Assembly (NCBI RefSeq): GCF_000190595.1
Contig: NC_015167.1
Location: forward strand, 508,501-572,500
DNA: 64,000 bases
From: Cellulophaga lytica DSM 7489
Lineage (GTDB): Bacteria; Bacteroidota; Bacteroidia; Flavobacteriales; Flavobacteriaceae
Reading direction: 5' to 3'
Shown here: one piece after another, positions 45,891 to 56,400 of the stretch
Numbering within the stretch: position 1 is the stretch's first letter
Layout: the number at the start of each line of letters is the position of its first letter
Notes under the pieces: model-generated
The model's database searches: none
What the model was told of the DNA's origin: nothing
What the model saw: the letters and a program-made list of their open reading frames with translations, nothing else
Made by a program: the position numbers and the translations under genes

Positions 45891-47909
45891 CTATTTGTTT
45901 AAATATATGTAGCCGCTAAGCTGTTTAGTTTTACCTGCTGGTGTTGTATAATCTAACACATAAAAATATGTTCCAACTGGTAATTTTTTATCTTTATTAA
46001 CTGTAACTCTACCGTGAGATGTACCGTCAAAATTATTGTTTTGAGTGTCATAAGACTTTGTAACAAACACTTGTACTCCCCATCTATTGTATATTCTAAT
46101 AGTATTGTTAGGGAACCTCTCTAGTCCTGTTATTTTAAGTACATCATGTATACCATCTCCGTTAGGTGTAACTACATTAAATATTTCTATACCATCTTCT
46201 TCAGTCTCTGGAAAGTCTAAATAATCTGGAATTCCGTCTCCGTCTGCATCATCATTTGCATAATCTCCATCTTTATTAATGTCTTCATCAATAGTTGGTA
46301 TGCCGTCTCCATCATCATCCGCATCTCTATAATCAGATTCGTTATCACCATCTGAGTTAGGTAAATCATTTAAAGGATCATCTATTTCATCATTTTTATC
46401 ATCATCAATAGATGTTTCTCCTTCAAAACCATCATCTAGACCATCGTTATCCTTATCAGACCCTACAAATGTATCATCTGGAATACCATTACTGTCTGTA
46501 TCATTAGCTTCTATTACATCTGGCACACCATCGTTATCACTGTCTTCATCTAAGTAATCTGGCAAACTATCTCCATCTGTATCTACCGGAAATATTCCTA
46601 AATTACCATCAGTTTCATAAGCGTCATCTAAACCATTACCGTTTTCGTCTAAACCACTAGGAGGTACATAATCTGCTGTAGTTTGCGCTTCAACGTTATC
46701 TGGAATACCATCATCATCTGCATCTATATCTAAATAATCTGGAATACCATCACCATCCGTATCTGTAGGATCTGTAGCTGGGTTATTATCTCCGTCTAAG
46801 TTCAGATCTTCAAAACTATCTAATATACCATCATTATCTGCATCTAAATCTGTCATTTCTGCCTCATTCACAATAACAGTAATAGTAGATGTACTACAAT
46901 TACCTAGAGTATCACAAATGGTATAAGTAAAAGTATCTCTACCAATATATCCTGAGTTTGGCGTGTATGTTATAACATCATCAGACGGGTTGTTTGGTGT
47001 ACCATTATCATTTACGTCAATTGTACCGTTTGTTGGGTTTGTTGTTGTAAATGTACCATTGGTAGGTAAATCGTTATCATTTAAATGCCAATTATCTATA
47101 ATTAATGTTTCATCTTCATTAGTTGCTACAACATCATCTTGTGTATCTAATATTGGTACAACAGTAACATCTACAGTTGCTGTACTACAATCACCATAAC
47201 TATTACACACGGTGTATGTAAAAGAGTCTGGACCATTATAATTTGCATCTGGGATATAGGTAATAATATCATCAGACGGAATATTTGGTGTTCCATTATC
47301 ATCAATAGTTACCGTACCATTTACAGGGTCTGAAGTTGTTAATGTACCAGGATTAGGTAAACCATTATCATTAGCAAAAACATCTACGATTATTGAGGTG
47401 TCTTCATCTACTGTAACAATATCATCTTCTAAATCACTTGCCTCACTCATACATACTACCTTAAAACTAGGTAGCTGAACAGAGTTACCTGCTTTAAGCA
47501 ATGTTGCCACATATTTTATAACATCTTTAGTTGCTATAACTTGTGGTGCTGTTTGATTACCTGTTAACGCAGGAGACCAACTTACAGTTGCTCCTGCCGG
47601 CACATTAGCAGAAATATCTAATGTGACCTCATTATTTGGAGTATTACAGTCTGTTAATATAAAATATGTACTTGCGTTTTTACCACACAAGGTACCATCA
47701 TACGTTGCAAAATATACGCCAGGCTGACTAACTTCATAGAAGAAATCGGTACCTAAAACAGTACTTGTATCAGCTGCATTATACCACTTATAATTATTCT
47801 CGTCTGTACTATTTGGTGCTTGCAATAAAAATTGAGCACTAACTACATTAGCGCAAAACAAGCCTAGTAGCAGAGCGAATAAAAATTTATATGTTTTAAT
47901 TGATTTCAA
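45891..47909 (-). CDS. T9SS type-B adhesin (TSP3 repeats, TTG start)
   Basis: The 672-residue protein has an N-terminal signal ([18 protein letters not shown]). Two cadherin-like domains with [14 protein letters not shown] and [15 protein letters not shown] follow, then a Ca-binding thrombospondin-3 region ([19 protein letters not shown] repeats). A gliding-motility type-B C-terminal domain closes it: [30 protein letters not shown]. The start codon is TTG (47907-47909); an in-frame stop lies at 47946-47948 and no ATG intervenes. The gene sits directly before the second SprF paralog. Confidence 0.88.
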   Translation of the reverse strand: MKSIKTYKFLFALLLGLFCANVVSAQFLLQAPNSTDENNYKWYNAADTSTVLGTDFFYEVSQPGVYFATYDGTLCGKNASTYFILTDCNTPNNEVTLDISANVPAGATVSWSPALTGNQTAPQVIATKDVIKYVATLLKAGNSVQLPSFKVVCMSEASDLEDDIVTVDEDTSIIVDVFANDNGLPNPGTLTTSDPVNGTVTIDDNGTPNIPSDDIITYIPDANYNGPDSFTYTVCNSYGDCSTATVDVTVVPILDTQDDVVATNEDETLIIDNWHLNDNDLPTNGTFTTTNPTNGTIDVNDNGTPNNPSDDVITYTPNSGYIGRDTFTYTICDTLGNCSTSTITVIVNEAEMTDLDADNDGILDSFEDLNLDGDNNPATDPTDTDGDGIPDYLDIDADDDGIPDNVEAQTTADYVPPSGLDENGNGLDDAYETDGNLGIFPVDTDGDSLPDYLDEDSDNDGVPDVIEANDTDSNGIPDDTFVGSDKDNDGLDDGFEGETSIDDDKNDEIDDPLNDLPNSDGDNESDYRDADDDGDGIPTIDEDINKDGDYANDDADGDGIPDYLDFPETEEDGIEIFNVVTPNGDGIHDVLKITGLERFPNNTIRIYNRWGVQVFVTKSYDTQNNNFDGTSHGRVTVNKDKKLPVGTYFYVLDYTTPAGKTKQLSGYIYLNK

Positions 47910-47940
47910 ATTTCTAGGATAAGTTTTTATTCGCTTTAGC

Positions 47941-50900
47941 TTACTTTACTACAAATACAACGTTTATTAAAGTGTTGTAGTCTGTAGGTTGATTAGTTAC
48001 TGTATATGTTAATACTCCATTTGCATTTATAGACATTGTAGCCGTATTAAATACAGTAGGATCTGCATATGTAACATAGTAATATAATTCTGTTCTAGTA
48101 TATGTTGGTAAAGCTGATGGTGCACCTGCACTACCAATAGTTGGCGTACCATATTGCTTAATATACTCATCATATAAATCTAATGTTTTAGTTCCGTTTG
48201 TTGCAACATCTACTTCTACAGAAGGCGGATAAAATATACGTGCTGCTTTAGATGTAATAGGAGCTATTGCTTGTATTACTTCTTGTACATTTGTTTCTGC
48301 TGTTGGTGATGCTTCACCTCCTTCATCTACATCTATAGGTGTACGTAACTCTACTTCGTCATCATATTGATCATCTGAACCTAAATCTGATAATGGAACA
48401 TTAAAGTTTCCTCCGCCATCTGTTAATCTTAAATTAGTACCTACTACTCTAAAATTAGTATTGTATTCGTTACCGATTACAGAATCTGCATCATCAACAT
48501 TAATAGTAACATTGTTACCTCCTGATATAGCTACATAACCTGCATTACCATTTGTTGATAATGTCTGATCATCTGATGCTGGATCTCCTGGATCTCCTTT
48601 TTGTCCCGCTGGTCCTTGTGGTCCTTGAGCACCTGTTGCTCCAGTGGCACCTCTCTCACCTTGATCTCCTTTATCTCCTTTATCTCCCTTTTGACCATCC
48701 TGACCATTTTGTCCTGGTTGTCCTTGAGGTCCCTGCGGACCTTGTGCTCCTGTTGCTCCAGTGGCACCTCTTTCACCCTGATCTCCTTTATCTCCTTTAT
48801 CTCCTTGTGGACCCTGTGCACCTGTTGCACCAGTCTCACCTTGGATTCCCTGTATTCCCTGAGGTCCTTGGTCTCCCTGATCTCCTTTTTCTCCTTGTGG
48901 ACCTTGAGCACCTGTTGCACCAGTCTCACCTTGGATTCCTTGTGGGCCAGTTTCTCCTTGGATTCCCTGAGGTCCTTGGTCGCCCTGATCTCCTTTTTCT
49001 CCTTGTGGACCTTGAGCACCTGTTGCACCAGTCTCACCTTGGATTCCTTGTGGACCAGTTTCTCCTTGGATTCCCTGTATTCCTTGAGGTCCTTGGTCAC
49101 CCTGATCGCCTTTATCTCCTTTTTCTCCCTGTGGACCCTGTGCTCCTGTTGCACCAGTCTCACCTTGGATTCCTTGTGGGCCAGTTTCTCCTTGGATACC
49201 TTGAGGTCCTTGGTCTCCCTGATCGCCTTTTTCTCCTTGTGGACCCTGTGCTCCTGTTGCACCAGTCTCACCTTGTATTCCTTGTGGGCCAGTTTCTCCT
49301 TGGATACCTTGAGGTCCTTGGTCTCCCTGATCGCCTTTATCTCCTTTTTCTCCTTGTGGACCTTGTGCGCCTGTTGCGCCAGTCTCACCTTGGATTCCTT
49401 GTGGGCCAGTTTCTCCTTGGATACCTTGAGGTCCTTGGTCGCCCTGATCTCCTTTTTCTCCTTGTGGACCTTGCGCTCCTGTTGCGCCAGTCTCACCTTG
49501 GATTCCTTGTGGGCCAGTTTCTCCTTGGATACCTTGAGGTCCTTGGTCTCCCTGATCGCCTTTATCTCCTTTTTCTCCTTGTGGACCAGAATCTGGATCT
49601 ACCCAAGTATATACTCCTGCTCCATCAGTTGATAAAACTTGTCCGTCTGCACCTCCTGTAGGTAATTCTATTTCGTTTTGATTGTCATTATCTCCGTCTG
49701 TGTATGCAACAGTGTAATTGCCAGAACCATCATTAGTTACATTAATATCTCCTGCTCCTATAACTGTCTCTCTGTAATTTGATAAGTCAATTGGTGTAGC
49801 TGTTGGATCATTAGTTAACGTTAAGTTATCTCCAGTTAATGATAAATCTTGACTGTCTGTACCTACAAAATTGGTTAAAGTACCATCCTCTGATGTGTAG
49901 GTAAAGCTACCATCTCCATTATTTACTAATGTTGTAACTGTATTATTTGTGTCAATAGTTGCAGCATTACCAGAATCATCCGTGATTGTAAATGTTCCAT
50001 CTCCATTATCTAAAACAGTAGAACGCTTTGAATCAAATGTAGTTGCAGCTCCGCTCTCGTTTTCATAAGTAAATGTTCCGTCTCCATTATCTGTTAAAGA
50101 GGTAATAGTTTCGTCAATTGTAACTGATGCTACATTTAAATATAAACCACCATCTGTACCCACTTGAATATCGTTGTTGGCATCTGAACTTACTAATCCT
50201 ATTGTTTGAGAAGAACCTGTACCGTCTGTATATGTTATTGTACCATCATTGTTATTAACTAAAGTACCAGCAACCTGGTTTGTATCAATAGTTGCAGCAT
50301 TACCAGAATCATCTGTTAATGTAAAGGTTCCATCACCGTTGTCTAATACTGTAGAACGCTTTGCATCAAATGTAGTGGTTACTCCATCTTCGTTTGTATA
50401 CGTAAATGTACCATCTGTATTGTCTACTAAAGTTGATAAAGTCTCTGTAAATGTAGTTATTGTACCATTTTCTGATGTGTACGTAAAACTACCATCGCCA
50501 TTATCTACTAAAGTAGTTATGGTATTGTTGGTATCTACTGTTGCTGAATTTCCTGAGTCATCTGTTAATGTAAAGGTTCCATCGCCGTTGTCTACTACTG
50601 TAGAACGCTTTGCATCAAATGTAGTGGTTACACCATCTTCGTTTGTATACGTAAATGTTCCGTCTGTATTATCTACTAAAGTTGTTACTGTTTCATCAAT
50701 TGTAACAGATGCAACATTCAAATACAATCCACCATCTGCCCCAACTTGGATATCATTATTAGCTTGATCACTAACCAAATCAATAACTTGATCCGTTCCA
50801 TCCTCATTTGTGTATGTAATTGTACCGTCATTATTATTAACTAGATTAGTTAACGTCTCCAAGTCTTTAATATCGATAACTGTATCTACTCCGTCTTCAT

Positions 50901-53100
50901 CTCTATACGTGAAAGTACCATCAGTGTTTGCTACTACAGTAGTTAAAGTTTCTAAGTTTTCTACAATCGCTGTTAAGTCTAACTGTGTGGTATTTCCGTC
51001 CTCATCTGTATAATCAATATTTGTATTATCTGCATTTAAAGCTGCTACTGTTAACGTCTCTAAGTCTTTAATATCGATAACTGTATCTACACCATCTTCG
51101 TCTCTATATGTGAAAGTACCATCAGTGTTTGCTACTACAGTAGTTAAAGTTTCTAAGTTTTCTACAATCGCTGTTAAGTCTAACTGTGTGGTATTTCCGT
51201 CCTCATCTGTATAATCGATGTTTGTATTATCTGCATTTAAAGCTGCTACTGTTAACGTCTCTAAGTCTTTAATATCGATAACTGTATCTACTCCGTCTTC
51301 ATCTCTATACGTGAAAGTACCATCAGTGTTTGCTACTACAGTAGTTAAAGTTTCTAAGTTTTCTACTAATGCAGTTAAGTCTAACTGTGTGGTGTTTCCG
51401 TCTTCATCTGTATAATCAATATTTGTATTATCTGCATTTAAAGCTGCTACTGTTAATGTCTCTAAGTCTTTAATATCAATAACCGTATCTACTCCATCTT
51501 CATCTCTATACGTGAAAGTACCATCAGTATTTGCTACTACAGTAGTTAAAGTTTCTAAGTTCTCTACAATCGCTGTTAAGTCTAACTGTGTGGTATTTCC
51601 GTCTTCATCTGTATAATCGATATTTGTATTATCTGCATTTAAAGCTGCTACTGTTAACGTCTCTAAGTCTTTAATATCGATAACTGTATCTACACCATCT
51701 TCGTCTCTATACGTGAAAGTACCATCAGTGTTTGCTACTACAGTAGTTAAAGTTTCTAAGTTTTCTACAATAGCTGTTAAGTCTAACTGTGTGGTGTTTC
51801 CATCTTCATCTGTATAATCAATATTTGTATTATCAGCATTTAAAGCTGCTACTGTTAACGTTTCTAAGTCTTTAATATCAATAACCGTATCTACACCATC
51901 TTCATCTCTGTATGTGAAAGTACCATCAGTGTTTGCTACTACAGTAGTTAAGGTTTCTAAGTTTTCTACAATAGCTGTTAAGTCTAACTGTGTGGTGTTT
52001 CCATCTTCATCTGTATAATCAATATTTGTATTATCAGCATTTAAAGCTGCTACTGTTAACGTTTCTAAGTCTTTAATATCAATAACCGTATCTACACCAT
52101 CTTCATCTCTGTATGTGAAAGTACCATCAGTGTTTGCTACTACAGTAGTTAAAGTTTCTAAGTTTTCTACAATAGCTGTTAAGTCTAACTGTGTGGTGTT
52201 TCCATCTTCGTCTGTATAATCGATATTTGTATTATCTGCATTTAAAGCTGCTACTGTTAATGTCTCTAAGTCTTTAATATCAATAACCGTATCTACACCA
52301 TCTTCATCTCTATATGTGAAAGTACCATCAGTATTTGCTACTACAGTAGTTAAAGTTTCTAAGTTTTCTACTAATGCAGTTAAGTCTAACTGTGTGGTGT
52401 TTCCATCTTCGTCTGTATAATCGATATTTGTATTATCTGCATTTAAAGCTGCTACTGTTAATGTCTCTAAGTCTTTAATATCGATAACTGTATCTACACC
52501 ATCTTCATCTCTGTATGTGAAAGTACCATCAGTATTTGCTACTACAGTAGTTAAAGTTTCTAAGTTTTCTACTAATGCAGTTAAGTCTAACTGTGTGGTG
52601 TTTCCATCTTCATCTGTATAATCAATATTTGTATTATCAGCATTTAAAGCTGCTACTGTTAACGTCTCTAAGTCTTTAATATCGATAACTGTATCTACAC
52701 CATCTTCATCTCTGTATGTGAAAGTACCATCAGTATTAGCCATTATAGTTGTCAATGTTTCAACTATGTGTAAGCTCGTCAAATCAACACTAGAAGTTCC
52801 CCCATTTTCTAATTGAAGTGTCAATGTGTTTGTATCTGAATCGAAACTAAAATCTTGAATTTGCTGATCATCAGTAGATGTCAACTCCCAAGAATTACCA
52901 TCCCAAAAGTAAATTACTCCAGTATCTGTGTTTACATATACATCTCCTAAATCTGCTCCTGCAGGACTGGTCATACCTGCTACAGTGACATCTGTACCGC
53001 TTAAAACCTCACAATTACATTGATCTTCTAAGGTCACGGTAGTTTGTGAGAATGCAATTGATGATATTAAAAGCATCATCGGTAGTAAAATCTTCTTCAT
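47941..53100 (-). CDS. giant collagen-like repeat surface protein
   Basis: About 1,719 residues. ATG 53098-53100 gives [19 protein letters not shown]; a longer frame from 53124 adds eight residues and is rejected. The order is: signal; an N-domain with [20 protein letters not shown]; nine 67-residue repeats (50860-52743); shorter [11 protein letters not shown] repeats; a collagen stretch of about 112 Gly-X-Y triplets (48580-49587); a C-terminal domain of about 210 residues. I see no T9SS type-A or type-B signal. Function is unknown; structure suggests a long rod or stalk with a terminal head. Confidence 0.85.
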   Translation of the reverse strand: MKKILLPMMLLISSIAFSQTTVTLEDQCNCEVLSGTDVTVAGMTSPAGADLGDVYVNTDTGVIYFWDGNSWELTSTDDQQIQDFSFDSDTNTLTLQLENGGTSSVDLTSLHIVETLTTIMANTDGTFTYRDEDGVDTVIDIKDLETLTVAALNADNTNIDYTDEDGNTTQLDLTALVENLETLTTVVANTDGTFTYRDEDGVDTVIDIKDLETLTVAALNADNTNIDYTDEDGNTTQLDLTALVENLETLTTVVANTDGTFTYRDEDGVDTVIDIKDLETLTVAALNADNTNIDYTDEDGNTTQLDLTAIVENLETLTTVVANTDGTFTYRDEDGVDTVIDIKDLETLTVAALNADNTNIDYTDEDGNTTQLDLTAIVENLETLTTVVANTDGTFTYRDEDGVDTVIDIKDLETLTVAALNADNTNIDYTDEDGNTTQLDLTAIVENLETLTTVVANTDGTFTYRDEDGVDTVIDIKDLETLTVAALNADNTNIDYTDEDGNTTQLDLTAIVENLETLTTVVANTDGTFTYRDEDGVDTVIDIKDLETLTVAALNADNTNIDYTDEDGNTTQLDLTALVENLETLTTVVANTDGTFTYRDEDGVDTVIDIKDLETLTVAALNADNTNIDYTDEDGNTTQLDLTAIVENLETLTTVVANTDGTFTYRDEDGVDTVIDIKDLETLTVAALNADNTNIDYTDEDGNTTQLDLTAIVENLETLTTVVANTDGTFTYRDEDGVDTVIDIKDLETLTNLVNNNDGTITYTNEDGTDQVIDLVSDQANNDIQVGADGGLYLNVASVTIDETVTTLVDNTDGTFTYTNEDGVTTTFDAKRSTVVDNGDGTFTLTDDSGNSATVDTNNTITTLVDNGDGSFTYTSENGTITTFTETLSTLVDNTDGTFTYTNEDGVTTTFDAKRSTVLDNGDGTFTLTDDSGNAATIDTNQVAGTLVNNNDGTITYTDGTGSSQTIGLVSSDANNDIQVGTDGGLYLNVASVTIDETITSLTDNGDGTFTYENESGAATTFDSKRSTVLDNGDGTFTITDDSGNAATIDTNNTVTTLVNNGDGSFTYTSEDGTLTNFVGTDSQDLSLTGDNLTLTNDPTATPIDLSNYRETVIGAGDINVTNDGSGNYTVAYTDGDNDNQNEIELPTGGADGQVLSTDGAGVYTWVDPDSGPQGEKGDKGDQGDQGPQGIQGETGPQGIQGETGATGAQGPQGEKGDQGDQGPQGIQGETGPQGIQGETGATGAQGPQGEKGDKGDQGDQGPQGIQGETGPQGIQGETGATGAQGPQGEKGDQGDQGPQGIQGETGPQGIQGETGATGAQGPQGEKGDKGDQGDQGPQGIQGIQGETGPQGIQGETGATGAQGPQGEKGDQGDQGPQGIQGETGPQGIQGETGATGAQGPQGEKGDQGDQGPQGIQGIQGETGATGAQGPQGDKGDKGDQGERGATGATGAQGPQGPQGQPGQNGQDGQKGDKGDKGDQGERGATGATGAQGPQGPAGQKGDPGDPASDDQTLSTNGNAGYVAISGGNNVTINVDDADSVIGNEYNTNFRVVGTNLRLTDGGGNFNVPLSDLGSDDQYDDEVELRTPIDVDEGGEASPTAETNVQEVIQAIAPITSKAARIFYPPSVEVDVATNGTKTLDLYDEYIKQYGTPTIGSAGAPSALPTYTRTELYYYVTYADPTVFNTATMSINANGVLTYTVTNQPTDYNTLINVVFVVK
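48580..49587 (-). repeat. collagen-like Gly-X-Y repeat, about 112 triplets
   Basis: The minus-strand frame encodes uninterrupted Gly-X-Y, in modules such as [12 protein letters not shown] and [10 protein letters not shown] that repeat every 36 to 42 residues. The region is 1,008 bases, that is 336 residues. Charged triplets ([12 protein letters not shown]) can stabilise triple helices without hydroxyproline. Synonymous codon changes among modules show the repeat is maintained in protein. Confidence 0.92.
50860..52743 (-). repeat. nine tandem 201-base (67-residue) repeats
   Basis: Each unit pairs a half with [19 protein letters not shown] and a half with [18 protein letters not shown]. Nine copies of the first half are found, spaced 201 bases (for example TTAACGTCT at 51051 and 51252). 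Copies near 51810-52210 are almost identical, while others differ mainly at third codon positions. The only amino-acid variation I see is Leu or Ile at one site. Confidence 0.92.
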
Positions 53101-53453
53101 ACTGGGGTTTTTTATTCTATTCATTTCTTTGTAATAAGTTAAGATGCTTGTACTTCTACTCTATTCTTTTGAGTTGATACATTTAAACATCTGATTGTAA
53201 CTTATACATAACTTTACTTTACAAAATTAACGTTAGATAGTCCGCTAGAAAATAAATGTTGTGTATAGCCCTATTTGTATGGTTAACTTCTATAAAAACA
53301 ATGTGGAGTATAATTATGTTTGTTAAATTGGTTATGAACAGACGTTTTTAATCGATAACAATGCCATTTTAAACGGATTACAAAAAAAACAAAAGACTAC
53401 AATTAAGTAGTCTTTATCTTGTTTTTATATCTGTAAATTAACTTTTATCAATT
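53101..53453. promoter_or_regulatory. intergenic region upstream of the collagen-like gene
   Basis: A 353-base gap without a gene, the longest in the window. It holds the 53392-53415 terminator and, on the minus strand, an exact TAATTTTG -7 box at 53222-53229 that would give a leader of about 115 bases. No -33 TTG, riboswitch or small frame was recognised. The collagen-like gene may therefore have its own promoter. Confidence 0.4.
53392..53415 (-). terminator. terminator of the Calx-beta/beta-helix gene
   Basis: A 9-base stem (AAAGACTAC and complement) has an AATTAA loop; an A run at 53382-53389 gives the T tail on the minus strand, 38 bases after the 53454 stop. Confidence 0.85.
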
Positions 53454-56400
53454 TTAATTTCCTTTTATTCTGTACGTAATATTTCTATTTGTAATAGCAT
53501 TAAAAACTTTTAACACTACAAAGGGAGAAAACTCTGAAGTAGAATTTGAAATTGTTGCTGTAGTAGTTACAAAATTTCCAACAGTTACAGATGCTGGTTT
53601 TGGAATTACAAACCTAAATTTATTTGTAGTATCATTATTTCCATCATCATCTGAATAAGAAGAAGTATTAGGAAATTGATCTGACGAACTACCTTCTACC
53701 ATAGAACCGATAAACACTTGTCCTTCTCCATAATCTGTAACCATACCTAAACTATTGTCTCCTGTATTTGCAGTTCCTTCATTAATATCTGTTAAAAACA
53801 ACTCTATGGTAGCGCCTGGTCTAGACCAACCCTCTACTATAATGTTAGATCCAGATACAAATGCATTAGATATTACTGCAAAGTTAGCTAAACCGTTAGG
53901 CCCACTATCTGCATCTCCGTTATCATTAATAGTTACGCCATCACCAACAGCATTACCTGCATCTAAGTCTATACCTAAAGCATGGCTTGTAGTTCCGTTA
54001 GCAAATATTGAATTCCTAGATATTAAATTTCCACTAGTATTACCTCCTGCTATTACTATACCTGCACCACCATTAGATGTTATTATATTGTTAGTAATTG
54101 CGGCATTATTGCCATCAATTTTTATACCTGCATTTTCAATTACACCACTACAATTCCCTCCATTCTGTCCAGAGGTTTTAATTGTATTTTCTAAAACAAC
54201 AACATCGTCTACATCTTCAACTTCAATACCTAGTGCTCCGGCTTTTTCTATTAAATTTTGCGTAATTGTTATATTATTTCCCCCATCAATAAATATATTA
54301 TCAAAGCAAGCCCCTGTTCCATTTTCTGTTAAATGATTATTTTGAACAAGTACAGAAGAACCTCCCCTAATTTGTATACCTGCATTGGAGTTTGTTGTTA
54401 TAAAATTTGAATCTATTGTAGCATCTCCTCCTGTAACTTCTACACCATAATCAATATTACCTGCATTAGCACCAACAGCATTAACACCCAAAAGTGAATG
54501 AGAAACTGTACCTTGGCCTCCACTAATAATAACACCTGCATTGTTATTAGCATATACAGATACGTTACGTATTACAGTACCATTACCAGAAGTATTAAGA
54601 ACATCACCATTATTTTTATGAATTTGTATTTCTGGTCTATCATATCCTGGTAAAGCAATAGCGGAAACACCAACAGATGTACCACCTGCGCCCTCTGCTC
54701 CAAAATTAGAATTTCCAGAATATGCTGTTTGTGTACGCCCGTCTATAATGGTGTTTTCTCCTGTTATTACCTCTAAAGGATTACCATTAGATATTAAAAT
54801 ATCAAAAATACCACCAGTGTAATTTTGATCTGCAGTTCTTCCTAATGCATCTGATGTTGGAGGTATCATAAAAATAGATGTGTCCTCTCCTGCTCCTGGA
54901 TCAAAAAGACTATTTGCTTCAATATCCACAGTTGCTTCTCCTAAGCTATTAGAATTTTTTATAAATTGATTTAAAGACCCTTGTCCGTCTTCATTTGTAT
55001 TTACAATTGTATTAAAATTAAAACCAAAATCAATACCTACAACTCCATTACCCGAAACAGATACATTAGATACACTTTGAGCATTATTAATAACACCTAA
55101 AGAAACATCTTGAGTTGCTGTTGGATCTTTACCTCCTACTTCATTAGGCTCCTCTTGTATAGCTCCTGCTGTTCCAAAAGATCTATATGTTTGTACAGGG
55201 TAACAATCTGAACAGCTAAAACCTCCTCCTCTAGTAGATTTTACGGTAGAACTAACTGTTCTAATAAGGTAATCACCATCTGCCATACCACCAAAGGAGT
55301 AATAACCAGATGCATCTGTTGTTTTTCTCTGAATAAAGTTTCCTGAAGAATCAAAAAGTTCTACTACTGCTCCTTGCAAACCAACACCATTAGCTGTTGC
55401 CTGGTTACGCCCAACTCCTCCTGGGTAATTTACATCTTCAAAAACAGTACCTGCAATTAAGTTAGATGGCACTTTTATAACAACAGCTGCTGATATTACA
55501 AAATCTTGACCCACATCTACATTAGCTGTTACTTGGCTATCTGCTGGAGAAATAAATGAAGAAATATCGTACGTATCTAAATCTACTCCATATGAATTTG
55601 ATATGTTGTATGTTGGATTTACTGTATTATCATAAATTGTTGAATTGTATGCGTTATTACCAGGCTGACCACCATCGTTTGCTAACACAAAATTTTGACC
55701 TGCTTGGTTTGTAATAGATAGTTCCTCAGGGTTTGTTGACCCCTCACTAAAACCATTTAAATCTGGATCTCCTTCCCAAGATAAGAATGATGCTTTTGCT
55801 CCTGTTCCAGAAATAGCATAAAAAGAATCTAATGTAAAAGATGTTCCTTCATTACTTAAACCATCAAAACCTTGGTATAAGTTTATATTTACTGCTGGTA
55901 AATTTGGATCTTCATAAAAGACCATTAATGCCCAACCACCTAAAACGGTACTAGAATTACAGTAATCTCCCGTATTATTAATAGTTAGTCCACTAAAATC
56001 AAAAACATTTGTACTTGGATTTGCTACACTTTTAACAATGTCAGTTACATCACTTACATAACCAAAAAAGTTTCTATTAGTTAAAGATGTTTGATATAGG
56101 AAATTTGCTGATACATTTTGTCCTTCAAAAATAACATCTGGATCTCTAACTGTACTTGAGTGAGCCCAATATAAATATGCTCTTTCTACCGTTCCTGTAT
56201 TAGGTATAGGTGATATTAATGTATTAGAAGATGATGTAGTAATTGTACAAGGTGAAGCTCCGTTTGCACCTGTTCTTAAAGTACCACCAGTTGTAGAATA
56301 ATCATAATACCCATCAAACTCCTGAAATAAAGTTAATGGATCATTTGCTAAAATTTGTGAATTAATTGTACCCGTGCCTGTATCTGCATAATTAACAGTA

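Noticed and set aside
48531-49661. Three long overlapping frames on both strands opposite the collagen-like repeat
   Set aside because: They are produced by the periodic, low-complexity DNA of the collagen repeat; they have Leu/Lys- or Ser/Leu-only composition and no start context, and the minus-strand collagen frame explains the codon pattern.
50860-52743. Possible CRISPR-like repeat array
   Set aside because: The repeats are contiguous, 201 bases long, and encode protein in one frame; there are no unique spacers.
48580-53100. Prophage tail-fibre origin of the collagen-like gene
   Set aside because: Collagen repeats occur in phage fibres, but no other phage gene, integrase or attachment site is near, and neighbours are T9SS surface genes.
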